Of a stretch of DNA of 64,000 nucleotides, positions 33,297-44,454 are shown piece after piece. The position numbers and the translations under genes are program-made. Every line of letters starts with the position of its first letter. The first letter of the stretch is position 1. Source of the DNA: Setomelanomma holmii (taxonomy: Eukaryota; Ascomycota; Dothideomycetes; Pleosporales; Phaeosphaeriaceae); NCBI GenBank assembly GCA_010015745.1, contig ML978192.1, positions 213,380 through 277,379 of the forward strand, read 5' to 3'. The notes below the pieces were generated by a model, which was given only the letters and a program-made list of their open reading frames with translations, searched no databases and was not told the origin of the DNA.

Positions 33297-35848
33297 CTAA
33301 ACATTCTTCTCTTTCCCAGCATACACCTGCCCAACAACAGGCATCTCCACAGTCCCCGTCGAGAACGAACAATGCCCAACCCCATTCTCAACCACACCCA
33401 CAACACCCCACTGCACCTTTTCCACCGCCGCCGTTGCCCCATCATATTCTCTCTTGTCCAAATGGCACGCCGCACTCATTGCCATACTACAGCTCCCTGC
33501 TAATGGCATACCCTGCCGGTAAGGTATATAGCCAAAAGCTATAATCGCCGCCACCATGAGCACACCGAGAATGATGACAGAGACAATAGCGATAGGACTA
33601 TATCCACACGTCTTCATATCAATGGCATAACCATAACTACTCAGCCCGCTCCCAGGCTCGCCGAAGACGGTGTAGAAGTCGACCGCGACAAGGAAGATAG
33701 CTTGCGAGACGAGCCAATGCAGCATACCACTCAAGGCCATGAGCGGTATGCCGAAGCGATATGGTAGCTGCAGAAAGTATTCAGTGCGCTGCGCGCCGAC
33801 GGGTTGGCGCGATACTCGCAGTCCCTTGCGCTTCTGCGCATAAGTCGTCCATTCGTAGGAGAGAAGGAAGGATGTGAACAGTGCGTTGTAGGAAAAGTAC
33901 AACATCGAGAGTATGACTTGTGGACTATTGGCCACAATGGCGTTGAGGACCAGGTTGTTAGGTAAACCATTGACCGCAGTTCGGGGGTCGATGGTGCCGT
34001 ATCCCAGTTTCGCTAATGCGGCGAGGGATCGAGGTGTGCCGGTAGGCAAAGATGAGATGCCCCATGCTAGGAGCGATGAAACTATTATCAGTGCACAGGA
34101 AAAGCTATGGGGAGGTCAGATAATGGCCACGGGGACGGTTTCTGGGTCTTACATCGCGATAGTGGTAGCACGGCGTTTTCTGCTAACCACGTCTTTCCAT
34201 CTCAATCGAGGATTCTGCCATTCGCGTGCACCAGTCTGGTACCCTGTCTTCTTGACATCGCGAACTGAAAAGAGACACATGTTCTTCGTCGTAGGGTCAT
34301 TTGTTTCAAGAAATGAAGCCACTGCGTCACCCATTGTGATGAGTGGCTCATCTCGAACACGAAAGGCAACAAGATACATGAGGACAGCTTTGGCTAAAAA
34401 GACATTAGCGCATGTTCCTGGTAAAGAGCAAAGTGGTGCTCGAATAATTTTGCGTCTTGGACTGGTAGCTTTTGCGGATGAAAGGCTACATGAGTAGTCG
34501 TTGAGGGCCAAAAACGATGTAGTCGGCAGGGAGACTTACCAAAGTTCAATACAGTAACGATGACCGCAATGGTTGTCTCGAACTTAAGCCTGCAGTGAGG
34601 CTCGGCATGTTGGGCCAAGCAGTACTCAACTGGCAAATTGATGTGGTCGACACAACCATATTGAGTCGAGTTTGTGCAATAAGGACCCACATGCCATGCA
34701 CTCAAATTGCTGCGGACACCGTCAATCATGCTTGAACATGGGCTATCTCCTGCCGAGTCTAGTCCAGAACAAATCCAAGAATATGCGTCAGCAGCAAGTG
34801 GGGCCGAATTAGCGTCTCCCGCAGCGAAAGGATTTGCCCAGAAAACGTGGGAGCCTTTCATGAATCTGTTCGCATTGGCTGACGGTAGCCTGTCGTCACC
34901 AGCGACCAACAAGACGTGGCGTTGGTTGGACTGGATCGACGTGGCATATCGATTCAAGCATTGCGCAGATTCAAGTCGCTCCAGTTTGTTGTTCTTGTAG
35001 TCGTTGTGAAGGTCCAAAAGTATTGATGGAATGACGCCGCGATAGTTGTCGTAGTATTTGTACTGAAGCGCTAGGACTTCCGTCATGTTCCCATCGGGGA
35101 CCGTTGAGCAGTTGCGACATTCAGCATCTTCGAGGAAGGAATTGCCAACCGAAAATGCAAAGTAATCGTTCGAGGAAACACTGCCAAACGCGGCTGAATT
35201 GTAGCTGGCTGCCATTAGTAAAGTCCATTCTTCGACTATGGGAGACTCCTACAATAGATGTAGCGGGAGCGACGTAGTGGCCAGCAAAACCCACAAGATG
35301 AGCCTCTGTCTGCTGAGATGCTTGACATTGCGTATACTCGGGATGCCTATGTCGAGCCATAAACCTAGGGCATGTGCTTTATCGACCTCGCTTCTTGTGG
35401 GTGCGGACAGGCATTGCATGCAGTAGTTGCTGCCGCTAAGCAGGATCGTGCTCAGAATGTTGATGAACACGTGAAGTCCAGTGTTCAGACGCTTCACGCG
35501 TTGGCAGTCCCCCTCGATCAGGATTCCAGAATCTCTTGCGGTTGATCCCCATATCGTCACGATGAGATTGATGAGAAAGACGACGCTTGCCCAGATGGCG
35601 AAGTGCAACGCACCAAATCTCCATCCCGCGAACTGATCGCCGATTATTCTCTGCACTCTTGTCTTCTTGAGGCTCCTGATAGAGGGCACGTCTGAGCCTT
35701 GGGCATGTGGTCGGTATTCGGTTTCCAGATCAACATAGCTTTTTGCGGTCAAATTGCGCAGTTCCGTACTATCGCCGTGATGCCATGGCTGGTAAACTGG
35801 CTGTTGTTTCCGCAAATGCTTGCCCGCGTCAACCACGCGTTTTAGCAT
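33297..35848 (-). CDS. DUF6536-type fungal polytopic membrane protein
   Basis: Four exons, 35848..35253, 35204..34540, 34393..34153 and 34104..33297, with introns of 48, 146 and 48 nt, join to 769 aa. The first exon carries the family hallmark GWRFGALHFAIWASVVFLIN, then GSNYCMQCLSAPTR, LWLDIGIPSIRNVK and LPLHLFYNSAAFGS across the splice. Later come the DEPLITMGDAVASFLETNDP block and several membrane helices (VSSLLAWGISSLP, LVLNAIVANSPQVILSMLYFS, AIVSVIILGVLMVAAIIAFG). The domain is fungal-specific and its role is unknown; a plasma-membrane location is likely. The start is uncertain: 35848 is the first in-frame ATG, but an exon with ATG at 35943 (MVDDFRPPAKHC) could be spliced on. The 146-nt intron is longer than its neighbours. 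Confidence 0.82.
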
Positions 35849-36307
35849 GAGAACGATATGAGATACGTACTGTTGAGCATGTTTGCGGGAACAACTTGAT
35901 TTTGTACACAATGCTTCGCGGGGGGCCTAAAGTCGTCAACCATAACCTTGCAAAATGGCAGGGCTGGTGACATGGGTACCGAAACAGTGGCGCATGCAGC
36001 TAAGGGCCATTTTGTGAGATATGGTGGACAGCACAATGTGCGAATTGTATGCACGGATTGTTCCATGCTATATTTGGCAGCACAAAGTATGATGTCAAGA
36101 GAAGAACGGTAAAGGAAAGGCATGTACTGCCGATAGCCGTTGAAGGTGGAAGCAACCAGTGGGCATGGTAGACGCTAGCCGTTGAGCTTGTGGGGGCCGT
36201 CCATCTCGCCTTTAGGCAGGAACATGGCCGTCCATCAACACTAGTTTGAGTATCTGATTATTTCATTCCAAATCTTCGACAGCATGCAATAGCTGAGCTT
36301 ATGATAT
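35849..36307. other. Intergenic, possible extra first exon of the DUF6536 gene
   Basis: An ATG at 35943 on the minus strand opens a short frame ending near GTACAA/GTACGT donor-like sites. The remainder is the 3' flank of CCT3. Nothing else recognised. Confidence 0.3.
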
Positions 36308-38111
36308 CTAGTCGTCTCCTCCGCCGCCGATGGGGCCGCTCACTTGTTTCGCCGCCTTCGCAGCAACAATGTCGTCAACCCTCAAGAGTAAGCATGCGCT
36401 CTCTATGGCAGTCTTGACGCTCTGCTCCTTGACCGCGATGGGTTCCCATACGTTGTATGTCTTCATGTCCACAACCTTCCCAGCATCTCCATCTATTCCC
36501 CACGTGCTACCGGTTTGCTTGCCATCCTCGTATCCTTCGGCGTGTTTTGCTCGTAGTTGTGTGAGGACCTTGATAGGGCTATTGCCAGAGTTCTGGATAA
36601 GTGTTCGCGGAATGACTTCCATTGCCTCTGCAACGGCCTTGTATGGCCACTGGGCGACGCCCTCAATCAGCTTGCCCCTCCTGTCCAGTCCGACCGCTAC
36701 GGCCATCTCGGTCGCGCCACCACCCGGGCACAACTTGGGGTTCCAGATAACGTTTCGTGCGACGCCCATAGCATCGTGCAGGTTGCGCTCAATCTCGTTC
36801 AAAATGTCCTTTGATGGGCCCCGGAGTAGGATGGTGCAGGCCTTGGGGTCTTTGCACTTTGTGAGGAAGGTGAAGTATTCGTCGCCGATTTTCGAGATTT
36901 CGAATAGACCGCATTGTGTGCCGATGTCGGAAGCCGTAGCTGCGAATGGGGAGTTTACGATGGTCGCGCCGGTCGCTCGTGCCACGCGGTTGTTGTCGGT
37001 TTTGCGTACTCGGCGGATGGCAGTTATGTTTGCCTTGACAAGGAAATGCTGTGCAAGATCTGTATTGCATCAGCACGGTTAGGCAAGGGTTCGCGGTTCA
37101 ACGTACCGCTCACGCCCTTCTCTGTGATGACCAAGTCGGGCTTCAGCGCAATGATGGCATCGCACATGGCCTTGACCTGCTCCTCCTCGATCTGCAATAT
37201 CCTGTTCCAATCCTCCTCTTTGCTGACCTCGATGTTCGTCTGACTCTCGCCCTTCTTGTACTCGAGAGTGCAGTCCAGAAGCATGACGCGGGGGTTCTCT
37301 ATTCTCCGCCTCATCTTGGGATGTGTAATGTCCTTGTTCAGCATGACGCCGTCTAATACCTCACTGTCCTCGATCTCGCCGCCGGGAATCTTCTCGATAC
37401 GGGCATAGCGCTTGATATCCACCTCCTTCTTTCCTGAGCCGATTTCGAGCGAAACAGTCCGCACGGCCTTGAGAGCAAGACTACACATGAGCTGCGACCA
37501 TCTGTTGACAAACTTTGTGCCGATGGAGGAGCTGATGATCTTGTACATCTCCTCATCGTTGTCTACATCAACCTGGACCGAGACCTCGTCGATGATCTGG
37601 AGGGCGTCCGCGAGAGCCTTCTTGAAAGCCTGGATAATGACAACAGGGTGGATGTTACGTTCGAGCTGCGGCAGAGCTTGTGCAAGGATCTCCCCAGCTA
37701 GGAATTGTCAGCCACATCATTCTATGCCTGCGACGGACAATTCGCTCGTACCTAATATGATGACAGTGGTTGTGCCGTCCCCGACCTCCTCGTCCTGTGT
37801 GCGGCTGAGCTCGATCATGCTCTTCGCTGCTGGATGCGCGACTTCGATCTCTCGTAGGATAGCATGGCCGTCGTTGGTAAGAACAATGCCGCCCATGGGG
37901 TCGAGCAACATCTTCAGCATGGCTTTCGGACCGAGACATGATCTAATGATGTCTGCGACTGTCTTTGCTGCTGTAATGTTTGAGAGCTGAGCTTTGCGGC
38001 CGAACTGCCGCTCCCCGCCTGGGGTTTGCGTGTCTGTGGTGGTGTTAGTGGGTGGTCGCAGTTGCGAAATGTGCCACCGAACATACTCATGACTACTACC
38101 GGGGCCTGCAT
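36308..38111 (-). CDS. CCT3: T-complex protein 1 subunit gamma (CCT3)
   Basis: Exons 38111..38087, 38033..37752, 37697..37107 and 37059..36308 join to 549 aa, with introns of 53, 54 and 47 nt. The 25-nt first exon encodes MQAPVVVM. CCT3 is one of eight subunits of the cytosolic TRiC/CCT chaperonin, which folds actin and tubulin with ATP. Visible landmarks are the opening MQAPVVVMNTQTPGGERQFG, GPKAMLKML (43-51), TNDGHAI, the nucleotide-binding GDGTTT (93-98), DLAQHFLVKANITAIRRVRK restored at intron 3, LCPGGGATEMAVA and the late WGIDGDAGKVVDM. QAPVVVMNT at the start and the interior block identify gamma rather than another subunit. The gene is intact with family-normal length. Confidence 0.95.
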
Positions 38112-38827
38112 GTTGACAGAGATTATCGAAAATACTATGCAAGGAACGAAAGAGCTTCAAAAGTGACCGACGTGGGGGTATCTTGCGTGTGGTGCCTCGC
38201 AACTCCCATTCTCAAAAAACGCGTCCCACTTCTCCGACACATTTCTCCGTGCCGAAGAGCTCAAGCCACAATTGGCGCGCTACCAGCCACTGCTGACTGG
38301 GTATCACGTGCACGGCTGGCTTACACAAGGCTGGGCAAGCTCGGCGCCCCACACTGCTGAAAACGGATCATTACACTCGCGAGACCGGCCAATACGTGCT
38401 AGCCCTGCCCCGTAGATCTGCTCGTTTGACCATTCATCCTGGCCTTTACCTGCATTCTGCCTCCGTCCACCGCCCGCAGCCAGCCTCTCACGTGCATCAG
38501 AGCAGCGATTACAAGACCGATCTGGTGCCCTCCAAACCATCCTTCCTTCACTCACCTTTGGTTGCGCCCACACGTCGCCGCGTCCAACCCTTCGCCCACG
38601 CCTCATACTGTGCTTGCATTTACTTACAAGTACTCTTCAGCCATCTCATACTTCGTCTCATCCACCATCACTTTCATCACGTCTCACTTTATCGTCGCCA
38701 TAATCCATCACCGTCGTCGCTCTAAGTGACCGAGGCCAATCGCAACCTAATCGTCTGTCTATTGGTCCAGCAGACCTTTGTATCAACCAATCTCTTTCAC
38801 TTCTGATCTACTAAACACACAGTCACA
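38112..38827. promoter_or_regulatory. Divergent promoter with long C/T-rich leader
   Basis: 716 bases separate the CCT3 start (minus) from the start at 38828 (plus). The right half, about 38550-38800, is strongly C/T-rich on the plus strand, as is usual just upstream of transcription starts in filamentous fungi. No TATA box was recognised. Confidence 0.45.
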
Positions 38828-39760
38828 ATGGGTCTCAACTACTATGCCTCATCACCGACCGTCGTCCTGCCGCCTCTGCCGTCACAAGGCTACTTCTCGC
38901 TCCACCAACGCGCCCACTCACCTTCAGCAATGGGTAATTTCCGTCCCAAATACCCTACTCCACCATCGCTCAACTATCTAGCTGCCGTATCCAACTCTTC
39001 AGCTGGGCGCAAACGATCCATTGCCGACGTCGATGACCCCGAGGAGAATCAACCAGTCGGATCGATCGTCACTCACTTGTCTGCGAAGCCGAAGGCAGAG
39101 CCCAAATATGGTCCAGGCATGACCCTCATCTATCCTGGTGAACCTGGTTACAGCATTGCTGCCGAATCGCAGTCAGGCACATGGTGCGAAGAGAAGATCG
39201 AGAAGAAGGAGAAGGCCGAGCCTGTTCGGCCCATCGCCGTCTCACGCAAGTCTGCACGAATGAGTCCATCGGCCAACGTTAGCATCCCATCACTAAACAA
39301 CATGAGCGTCCAAACAACTGAGGGCGTCATCGACGAGAATGGCAACACCGTCAACGCACTCATTACAAGGCTCGGCATTGGCTGGAAGAACGTTATGACG
39401 AACCCCAATCTACGCGACGCGGCGCGCGCCTACTCGCGTGTCATTGAACGCCACTTCGATCTCACCGATGCGCTCGTCATGCTCGAGAAGGAGTCGTTGT
39501 CAGCCTACCTGGTCCGCGCGAAGCAACATGGCGTTCAGGGTTATTGGTTGTTCTCGGATAGTCTTCAATGGTGTCAGCTCGTCGGCTGGTCTCTCGAGCG
39601 CACCGTCAACAATCTCATGTCGGGCCCAGTGCCTCGTGTCGAAGGCGAACGCATCAACGCGCGTCAGCTTACTCCGTCGGAACCCTCCACTCCAGCAGTC
39701 CAGCCAGTGAACATGTCCTGGCATATGGCTTCCGAAGAAGCTGACGCGATGGAGATGTAA
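38828..39760 (+). CDS. Hypothetical protein with disordered N-terminus and conserved-looking core, 310 aa
   Basis: Single exon from ATG in good context (cacaATGGG). Residues 1-60 are Ser/Pro/Tyr-rich and probably disordered. A basic GRKRSIADVDD near 61-71 could be a nuclear localisation signal. A Lys/Glu-rich segment (EEKIEKKEKAEPVRP) follows. Residues about 165-265 look folded: NALITRLGIGWKNVMTNPNL, AARAYSRVIERHFDLTDALV, QGYWLFSDSLQWCQLVGW. No membrane helix or known domain is recognised. The C/T-rich leader and strong codon bias suggest a well-expressed gene. I cannot assign a function. Confidence 0.7.
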   Translation: MGLNYYASSPTVVLPPLPSQGYFSLHQRAHSPSAMGNFRPKYPTPPSLNYLAAVSNSSAGRKRSIADVDDPEENQPVGSIVTHLSAKPKAEPKYGPGMTLIYPGEPGYSIAAESQSGTWCEEKIEKKEKAEPVRPIAVSRKSARMSPSANVSIPSLNNMSVQTTEGVIDENGNTVNALITRLGIGWKNVMTNPNLRDAARAYSRVIERHFDLTDALVMLEKESLSAYLVRAKQHGVQGYWLFSDSLQWCQLVGWSLERTVNNLMSGPVPRVEGERINARQLTPSEPSTPAVQPVNMSWHMASEEADAMEM

Positions 39761-40819
39761 AAGTCGTCTTCGCTCCTTCTCTTTCTTCTTGTGCTCGCTC
39801 TTCGTCTCCCCTTCGGTGACAAGCATGTACGGGTTCTCTTAGCAACTGCTCCGATGTACGGTCTCGATCTTCTGGTTCTCTCCTCGACAATTCGGCGTTG
39901 GCAGTGGGACGGGTATTCCCACTAATGGAGGATGTTTGCTACTTATGCTGTATACTATTATGCCCGTGCTGCGACAGCTTGATCGACCTATGTCGATCGC
40001 ATCGCGTAAGCTCCTGACTCTTAATCAACTAGGCGAACAAACAATGAAACATACATTACTACTCGCTGGTGTCCATTCTTTCTGTTCAGGAATCACTCGT
40101 GCAAAATCTACCGCTTTTTTCCCAGTTGCGCGACAAGACACGTGCCTGCTTGTTTCGCGACGTTGGCCTCTGCGCAACACGAAACAACCACGCCAATACG
40201 CCACTAACACGAGTCGTGCCAGCGCTCTCTTGCTAACAACCTATAGGCAAGGCGAACACGTCCATCGACCAATAGTAGCATGTCCGATCCTTGCCAGTTG
40301 TTGCTGCGAAGCTTACTGTTCACTACGATGTACCCCGCGCAAGATATTTGGGACCATCTCGTCAACGTCCGCCAGAACAGCACCATGAGCAAATGACAAG
40401 CTCGCCAATGCAACCTCAAGGGCTACCCGCATAATCAGAGCCACATCGGCCAGCATGTGGTGCTCGGCACGCAGCATCGTCAAGCAGAAGGGTTCTCGCC
40501 AGACACGCAGCAATGCCTGGATTCACGACCCTGGCATGTGTAGCTGAATTGCTGGTGTCTGCCAATCGTGGGTCTGCAGACAAGCCTTCAGCATTCTGCG
40601 AATCGCGCGAAGTAAGCACAGTTGCTCTTCGAACGGTGGCATAGTGAGCAGAGCCTACGGAAATCTTTCGAAGGCGGACCCGGACTACGGAGTTCTTCCC
40701 GATGCGCTGAAGCTACTAAAGCATACCGAGTCGTGACATCGTTGCAAACAGTAGGAATAGATGCTCCCTTCAGTCTGTCTCAGCTCTTTTGATCAGCCTG
40801 GAGATTTCGTACGATACCC
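39761..40819. other. Intergenic, no gene seen
   Basis: 3' flank of the previous gene and unsupported short frames on both strands. Confidence 0.35.
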
Positions 40820-40987
40820 ATGACGATTGCGGATGAGGCTCAAAGTGGGATATCCGTTTGGGGAAGCGTGAACGAGATTTTCGCACCTGGGGATCATCCA
40901 CCGCCAAACACAGCCACTACATACATTCGGCTGCACCGTGCCCTCAACGAGATCATCGCTCACTTATCGGCATGTCCCAGCCACTGA
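40820..40987 (+). CDS. Possible small protein or first exon, 55 aa
   Basis: From ATG the frame reads MTIADEAQSGISVWGSVNEI, FAPGDHPPPNTATTYIRLHR, ALNEIIAHLSACPSH and then TGA. The composition is convincingly protein-like and unlike the flanks. Just after it CACTGATCTCAG looks like a branch point and acceptor, and a second open stretch follows at 40994-41237 (GFEMQAMQRVRSSVGLVTRS to LLDSLVAEGA). An intron would need an atypical donor (GTGCCC), so I could not build a sound two-exon model. It may be a decayed or mis-framed gene. Confidence 0.3.
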   Translation: MTIADEAQSGISVWGSVNEIFAPGDHPPPNTATTYIRLHRALNEIIAHLSACPSH

Positions 40988-41404
40988 TCTCAGCAACACG
41001 CACGGTTCCACGCAAGCGCTTCGACAGGCCCGAACTGCGGGTTTCGAGATGCAGGCGATGCAACGAGTCCGATCCTCCGTTGGCTTAGTGACCCGTTCCT
41101 TCACCTCGCTGCGAAAGCAAGACTGTACAAGCCTCGCCAAGGCCTGTCCGCAAGTGCTTATGTCGTTGCACTTTGCCCTTTGCGGCATCCAGAGCGGCCA
41201 CTCGCTATTGGACTCGCTGGTGGCTGAGGGCGCCTGAAGCATGGCGACCGAATGTTCGTGGAGCTGCAGAACAGAAGTATATAGGACTGGACGTCCTGAG
41301 CCTAAGTAACCTCATCAACAGCCCACTATTTACGAAGAAGTCTTGACGTCGACCAACAACCACATCGCCATCCTCTCTCCTCAGTCTCCCGCCTCACTCT
41401 AGTC
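40988..41404. other. Intergenic with a second open stretch
   Basis: Contains the open stretch 40994-41237, possibly linked to the small gene before it, then the promoter and leader of the DUF300 gene. Confidence 0.3.
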
Positions 41405-42669
41405 ATGCATCCGACCATACTCTTGTCTCGTGGTCTGTTCAAGCACGACGATGGGGATTCGAATTCGACACATACATGTCCCGTCCAGGATACCATGGGC
41501 CCCGATATCGTTCCATTCGTCAGCGATTTGACCTACCACCAGTTCTCGGTGATTCTCGCTGGCGCATGCGCGCTACTCAGCGCCATCGTAGTCAGTGTAC
41601 TCATCGCAACACACGCCTTGAACTACTCGAATCCTGTTCAGCAACGACAGATAATCCGAGTCATGTTGCTCATCCCTTGGGTGGCATTGTTCTCCTTCCT
41701 GGTTGTCTGGCGGGATGATGCAGGAGAGTATCTGGTAGAGTCGCTGGACTTTGGCTGCTCAATCGCGCTTTCGTCCTTCCTCCTTCTCATGTGCGACTTT
41801 GTGTTATCGCATAATGGCGGCTTCGACGATCTTTTTGGACATGGTGCGTGGACGAAGGGTGCGTTCGCCGGGCAAAGCCCTCCATGGCTTGAGGTTTGTG
41901 ACCCTTATTCGCGAACAGTTTGCAGCCTCGGTGCTGACACTACACTAGCGTACGTGGTATGGTGTGCTCCAGTTCATTCCGACCTCCATCGTTATCTGGA
42001 TCGCGACCGCTGTCTCTCTTGCAGTCGGGACATATTGCAAGCAGAGCAACAACGTCCACTTCGCCCATATCTGGATCACTGCACTGAAGCTCATCGTCAC
42101 CACCGTCGCCATTCTTTCCGCCCTGAAGTTCTATGGGCACAACAAGACCAAGCTTTTGCAGCATCGCATCCTGCTCAAGCTGTTCACGTTCAAGAGCATC
42201 ATCGGCCTGAACGTTCTGCAGACTGTAAGTACTTAGAACAAAGCAATTAGTTAGCCTCATGTCTGACACGTCCCAGTTCATCATCTCCATCCTCAGCGGC
42301 CACCATTTCCTCAAGCCCAGCAAGTACATGACCTATCACGATGTCAACACCGGCCTAGCCAGTCTCATCCTTGCTTGCGAGATGCCCATCTTCAGCATCC
42401 TTATGCTGTTTGCTTTCCCACCAACACCATACAAGAGCAACGGTCCAGCCGCTGGCCCACTGTCAGCTATCGTGGATGCTTTCAATATCAGCGATCTTCT
42501 TTCGGCTTTTGTCCGCGGCCCTATGAGATTGGTGAGGAATCAGCAGAGGCAGATTCTCCGACAAGATTCTATGAGGATTGACGGTGGTGCGGCTCCGCAG
42601 TTTAATCATTACGAGGAAGAGAGGGACGACGGACGCCCGAAGGACCCACGCATTAGCACTGCGGTATAG
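41405..42669 (+). CDS. DUF300/TMEM184 family protein (organic solute transporter Ost-alpha-like)
   Basis: Exons 41405..41893, 41949..42224 and 42277..42669 join to 385 aa. Intron 1 (55 nt) has donor GTTTGT, branch GCTGACA and acceptor CTAG; intron 2 (52 nt) is GTAAGT...GTCCCAG. About seven hydrophobic helices are visible, including QFSVILAGACALLSAIVVSV, VMLLIPWVALFSFLVVW, FIPTSIVIWIATAVSLAVG, LKLIVTTVAILSALKFYG and ASLILACEMPIFSILMLFAF. Family-typical features are the NPVQQRQIIRVMLLIPW stretch after helix 1, RTWYGVLQF restored at intron 1, and HDVNTGLASLILACEM. Such proteins sit in plasma or endomembranes and are related to the Ost-alpha bile-acid/sterol transporter; the substrate in fungi is unsettled. 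The C-terminal tail is polar and probably cytosolic. Confidence 0.9.
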
Positions 42670-43174
42670 TGGACTGGTCGATAAAGATTTTGCTTTTGCA
42701 TGCAGCATTTCTAGCGCGGCGTTCAGGTGGTTGTTAGACTTCTCCTTTACGCCTCTACTTAGTAGTTCACCACCACTTATATGTTGGGAAAATAGAAATG
42801 AAGATTGATAAACTTTTATTATCCTTGCCAAGCCATTATGGGGTGCTCCTTCCCGTTGCAATGTTTAGCGCAACTGAGTCACTGCAAACGAACCAGCTTT
42901 CACCCCACTTCTCCTACACACGTAGCCTCTTGCCAGTGTTTTCTTCTCATGCATCGACACCTTCCAACTCTTATCGTTCTCCAAGCTCCAACTCAACCAG
43001 CTTTCCTCACCAACAATTGGGTTATCTTCACCACATCTACATCAAGTGCGAGCGCTGACGCTCTACAGTTCTTCCATGGCACCCTCATGATTCGATCCCT
43101 ATCCAAGGATCACCTCTAGTTCTGATCTTTAGCGTTCGTTATGTTGTTATGACCTACGCTTTGGTGGGCATACA
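42670..43174. other. Intergenic, no gene seen
   Basis: 3' flank of the DUF300 gene. Nothing recognised. Confidence 0.4.
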
Positions 43175-43452
43175 ATGCCACCGCCCTTGCCCGTCGAGGT
43201 GTGGGGCATAATATGCACCTACATTGATGACTTCAGCCTCTGGATTGTGTGTCATCAAGTCTGCAGAGCTTTGTCATTTCTGATTTTGGTGCCGTGGATT
43301 CGTTGGCACGATTAGAGCCGATCATCGCGGTGGATGGTTCGGCTCTGCTAAAGTTGTTGAAACACTGTTCGAGAGAGCGGTTCGCGCGATCTCGAAGAGC
43401 GTCACTAGGCGATACGGCATGGTTTAGGTCAGGATTGTCTTTGCAATGCTGA
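43175..43452 (+). pseudogene. F-box fragment, frameshifted
   Basis: ATG opens MPPPLPVEVWGIICTYIDD, FSLWIVCHQVCRAL, an F-box-like N-terminus (LPxExW-xI-xxxI-DDFxLW), but the frame stops after 46 codons at 43313-43315. An overlapping frame continues QSFVISDFGAVDSLARLEPI to LSLQC and TGA at 43452. It is probably a broken copy. Its start resembles the convergent fragment at 43491-44072, with which it shares the W-xx-I, DDF and LW-xx-C spacing. Confidence 0.45.
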
Positions 43453-43490
43453 AGCCAAGTATGAGCACTCTCTGCATGTATCAAGTTGAG

Positions 43491-44072
43491 TTATTTTTTC
43501 CACTCAAAAGAGAATGTGAATGCTCTGTGATCGACCTGTAGGCCCGACAACGGGACATCGGTGGAGATTATTCCGATTCTTGCCACCATTTCCATGTACA
43601 GGTCGCTATCGATATCATCGATACCGTGGCGGAAACCCAGATCTGAGTACTCGAGGCACCGGGTGACGATATCTTGAGCACTACTGTTTTCCCATGGTGT
43701 GGCCAAGACTTTCCTGACATCAGACGGCTGGTGAAAAGGCGTAATAAAAAATTTAGCCTGCAGACCAAAGGTAGCCCGTAGACCATCTCCGGTGAACGTT
43801 ACGAAATTGAGGCTCGCTACTTGACCTTAGCAGAGCTTGGCATGGCCTTCGTACCCGAGCATTGCATAGTAGTCCCAAGTGACCCTGAAGTTCGAGAGAC
43901 TTGTTCGTGCAAAGGCTCGCTCCGCTTCTAATCCTAGCTTGCGGTCGAGGCAGCGACAGGTCGTCCAAAGAATGAAGTCGTCAACATGTGAGAGAATAAG
44001 AGCCCAGATCTGAGTGGGCGGAGTGGGACAACCTGGAGGAGACCTCGTAAGCGATGCCGTAGAGATGTCCAA
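43491..44072 (-). pseudogene. F-box gene with in-frame stop
   Basis: One frame runs from about 44072 (TTG, so the true start or first exon lies upstream) to TAA at 43491-43493. It reads PPTQIWALILSHVDDFILW, CRCLDRKLGLEAERAFARTS, NFRVTWDYYAMLGYEGHAKL, then an in-frame TAA at 43829-43827, then GQVASLNFVTFTGDGLRAT and onward to HRAFTFSFEWKK without another break. A CAA to TAA change (C to T) explains the stop. A branch and acceptor (CTAACCAGTTTACAG) just upstream suggests a lost first exon. The F-box-like start and the following conserved-looking strands resemble fungal F-box proteins of unknown target. Confidence 0.6.
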
Positions 44073-44454
44073 AGACCTGTAAACTGGTTAGTCGAGGGTG
44101 TAACCAGCTATACATCATAGCAGAAGATACAAGAGTCAATGACGTACAACAAGCTGGGGACGTCGCGCAAAGCGATCGGTGACGCTGAGGTTGCTGCATT
44201 GCTCCCCTTCGAGTGTTGAGGAAGCATGTCGCGAAACCACAGGCGAAGTCGGAGGTGGTAGTTTGCTTATCACTGAAGGTGAGAGCAGAGATGCGAGGTT
44301 TCCCCTGATACGGCAGGAGCGCACGACGTCATCGCAGGTCGCATTTCCCTCATTACCATGTGCATCACTATAGCCTTTGGAAATTGCGAACGGTATCTGT
44401 TTTGGCTAGCAGGTTTACATTCGTTATAAGTAACAGATTTCTCCGCATGGCTTA
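44073..44454. other. Short intergenic region
   Basis: Between the broken F-box gene and the 3' end of the TDP2-like gene; may hold a lost first exon of the former. No intact feature. Confidence 0.3.

Noticed and set aside
33137..34497. Plus-strand frames of 135 and 194 codons
   Set aside because: They are shadows of the DUF6536 exons on the minus strand, which carry the recognised family motifs.
36330..37990. Plus-strand frames of up to 250 codons opposite CCT3
   Set aside because: Antisense shadows of the chaperonin exons.
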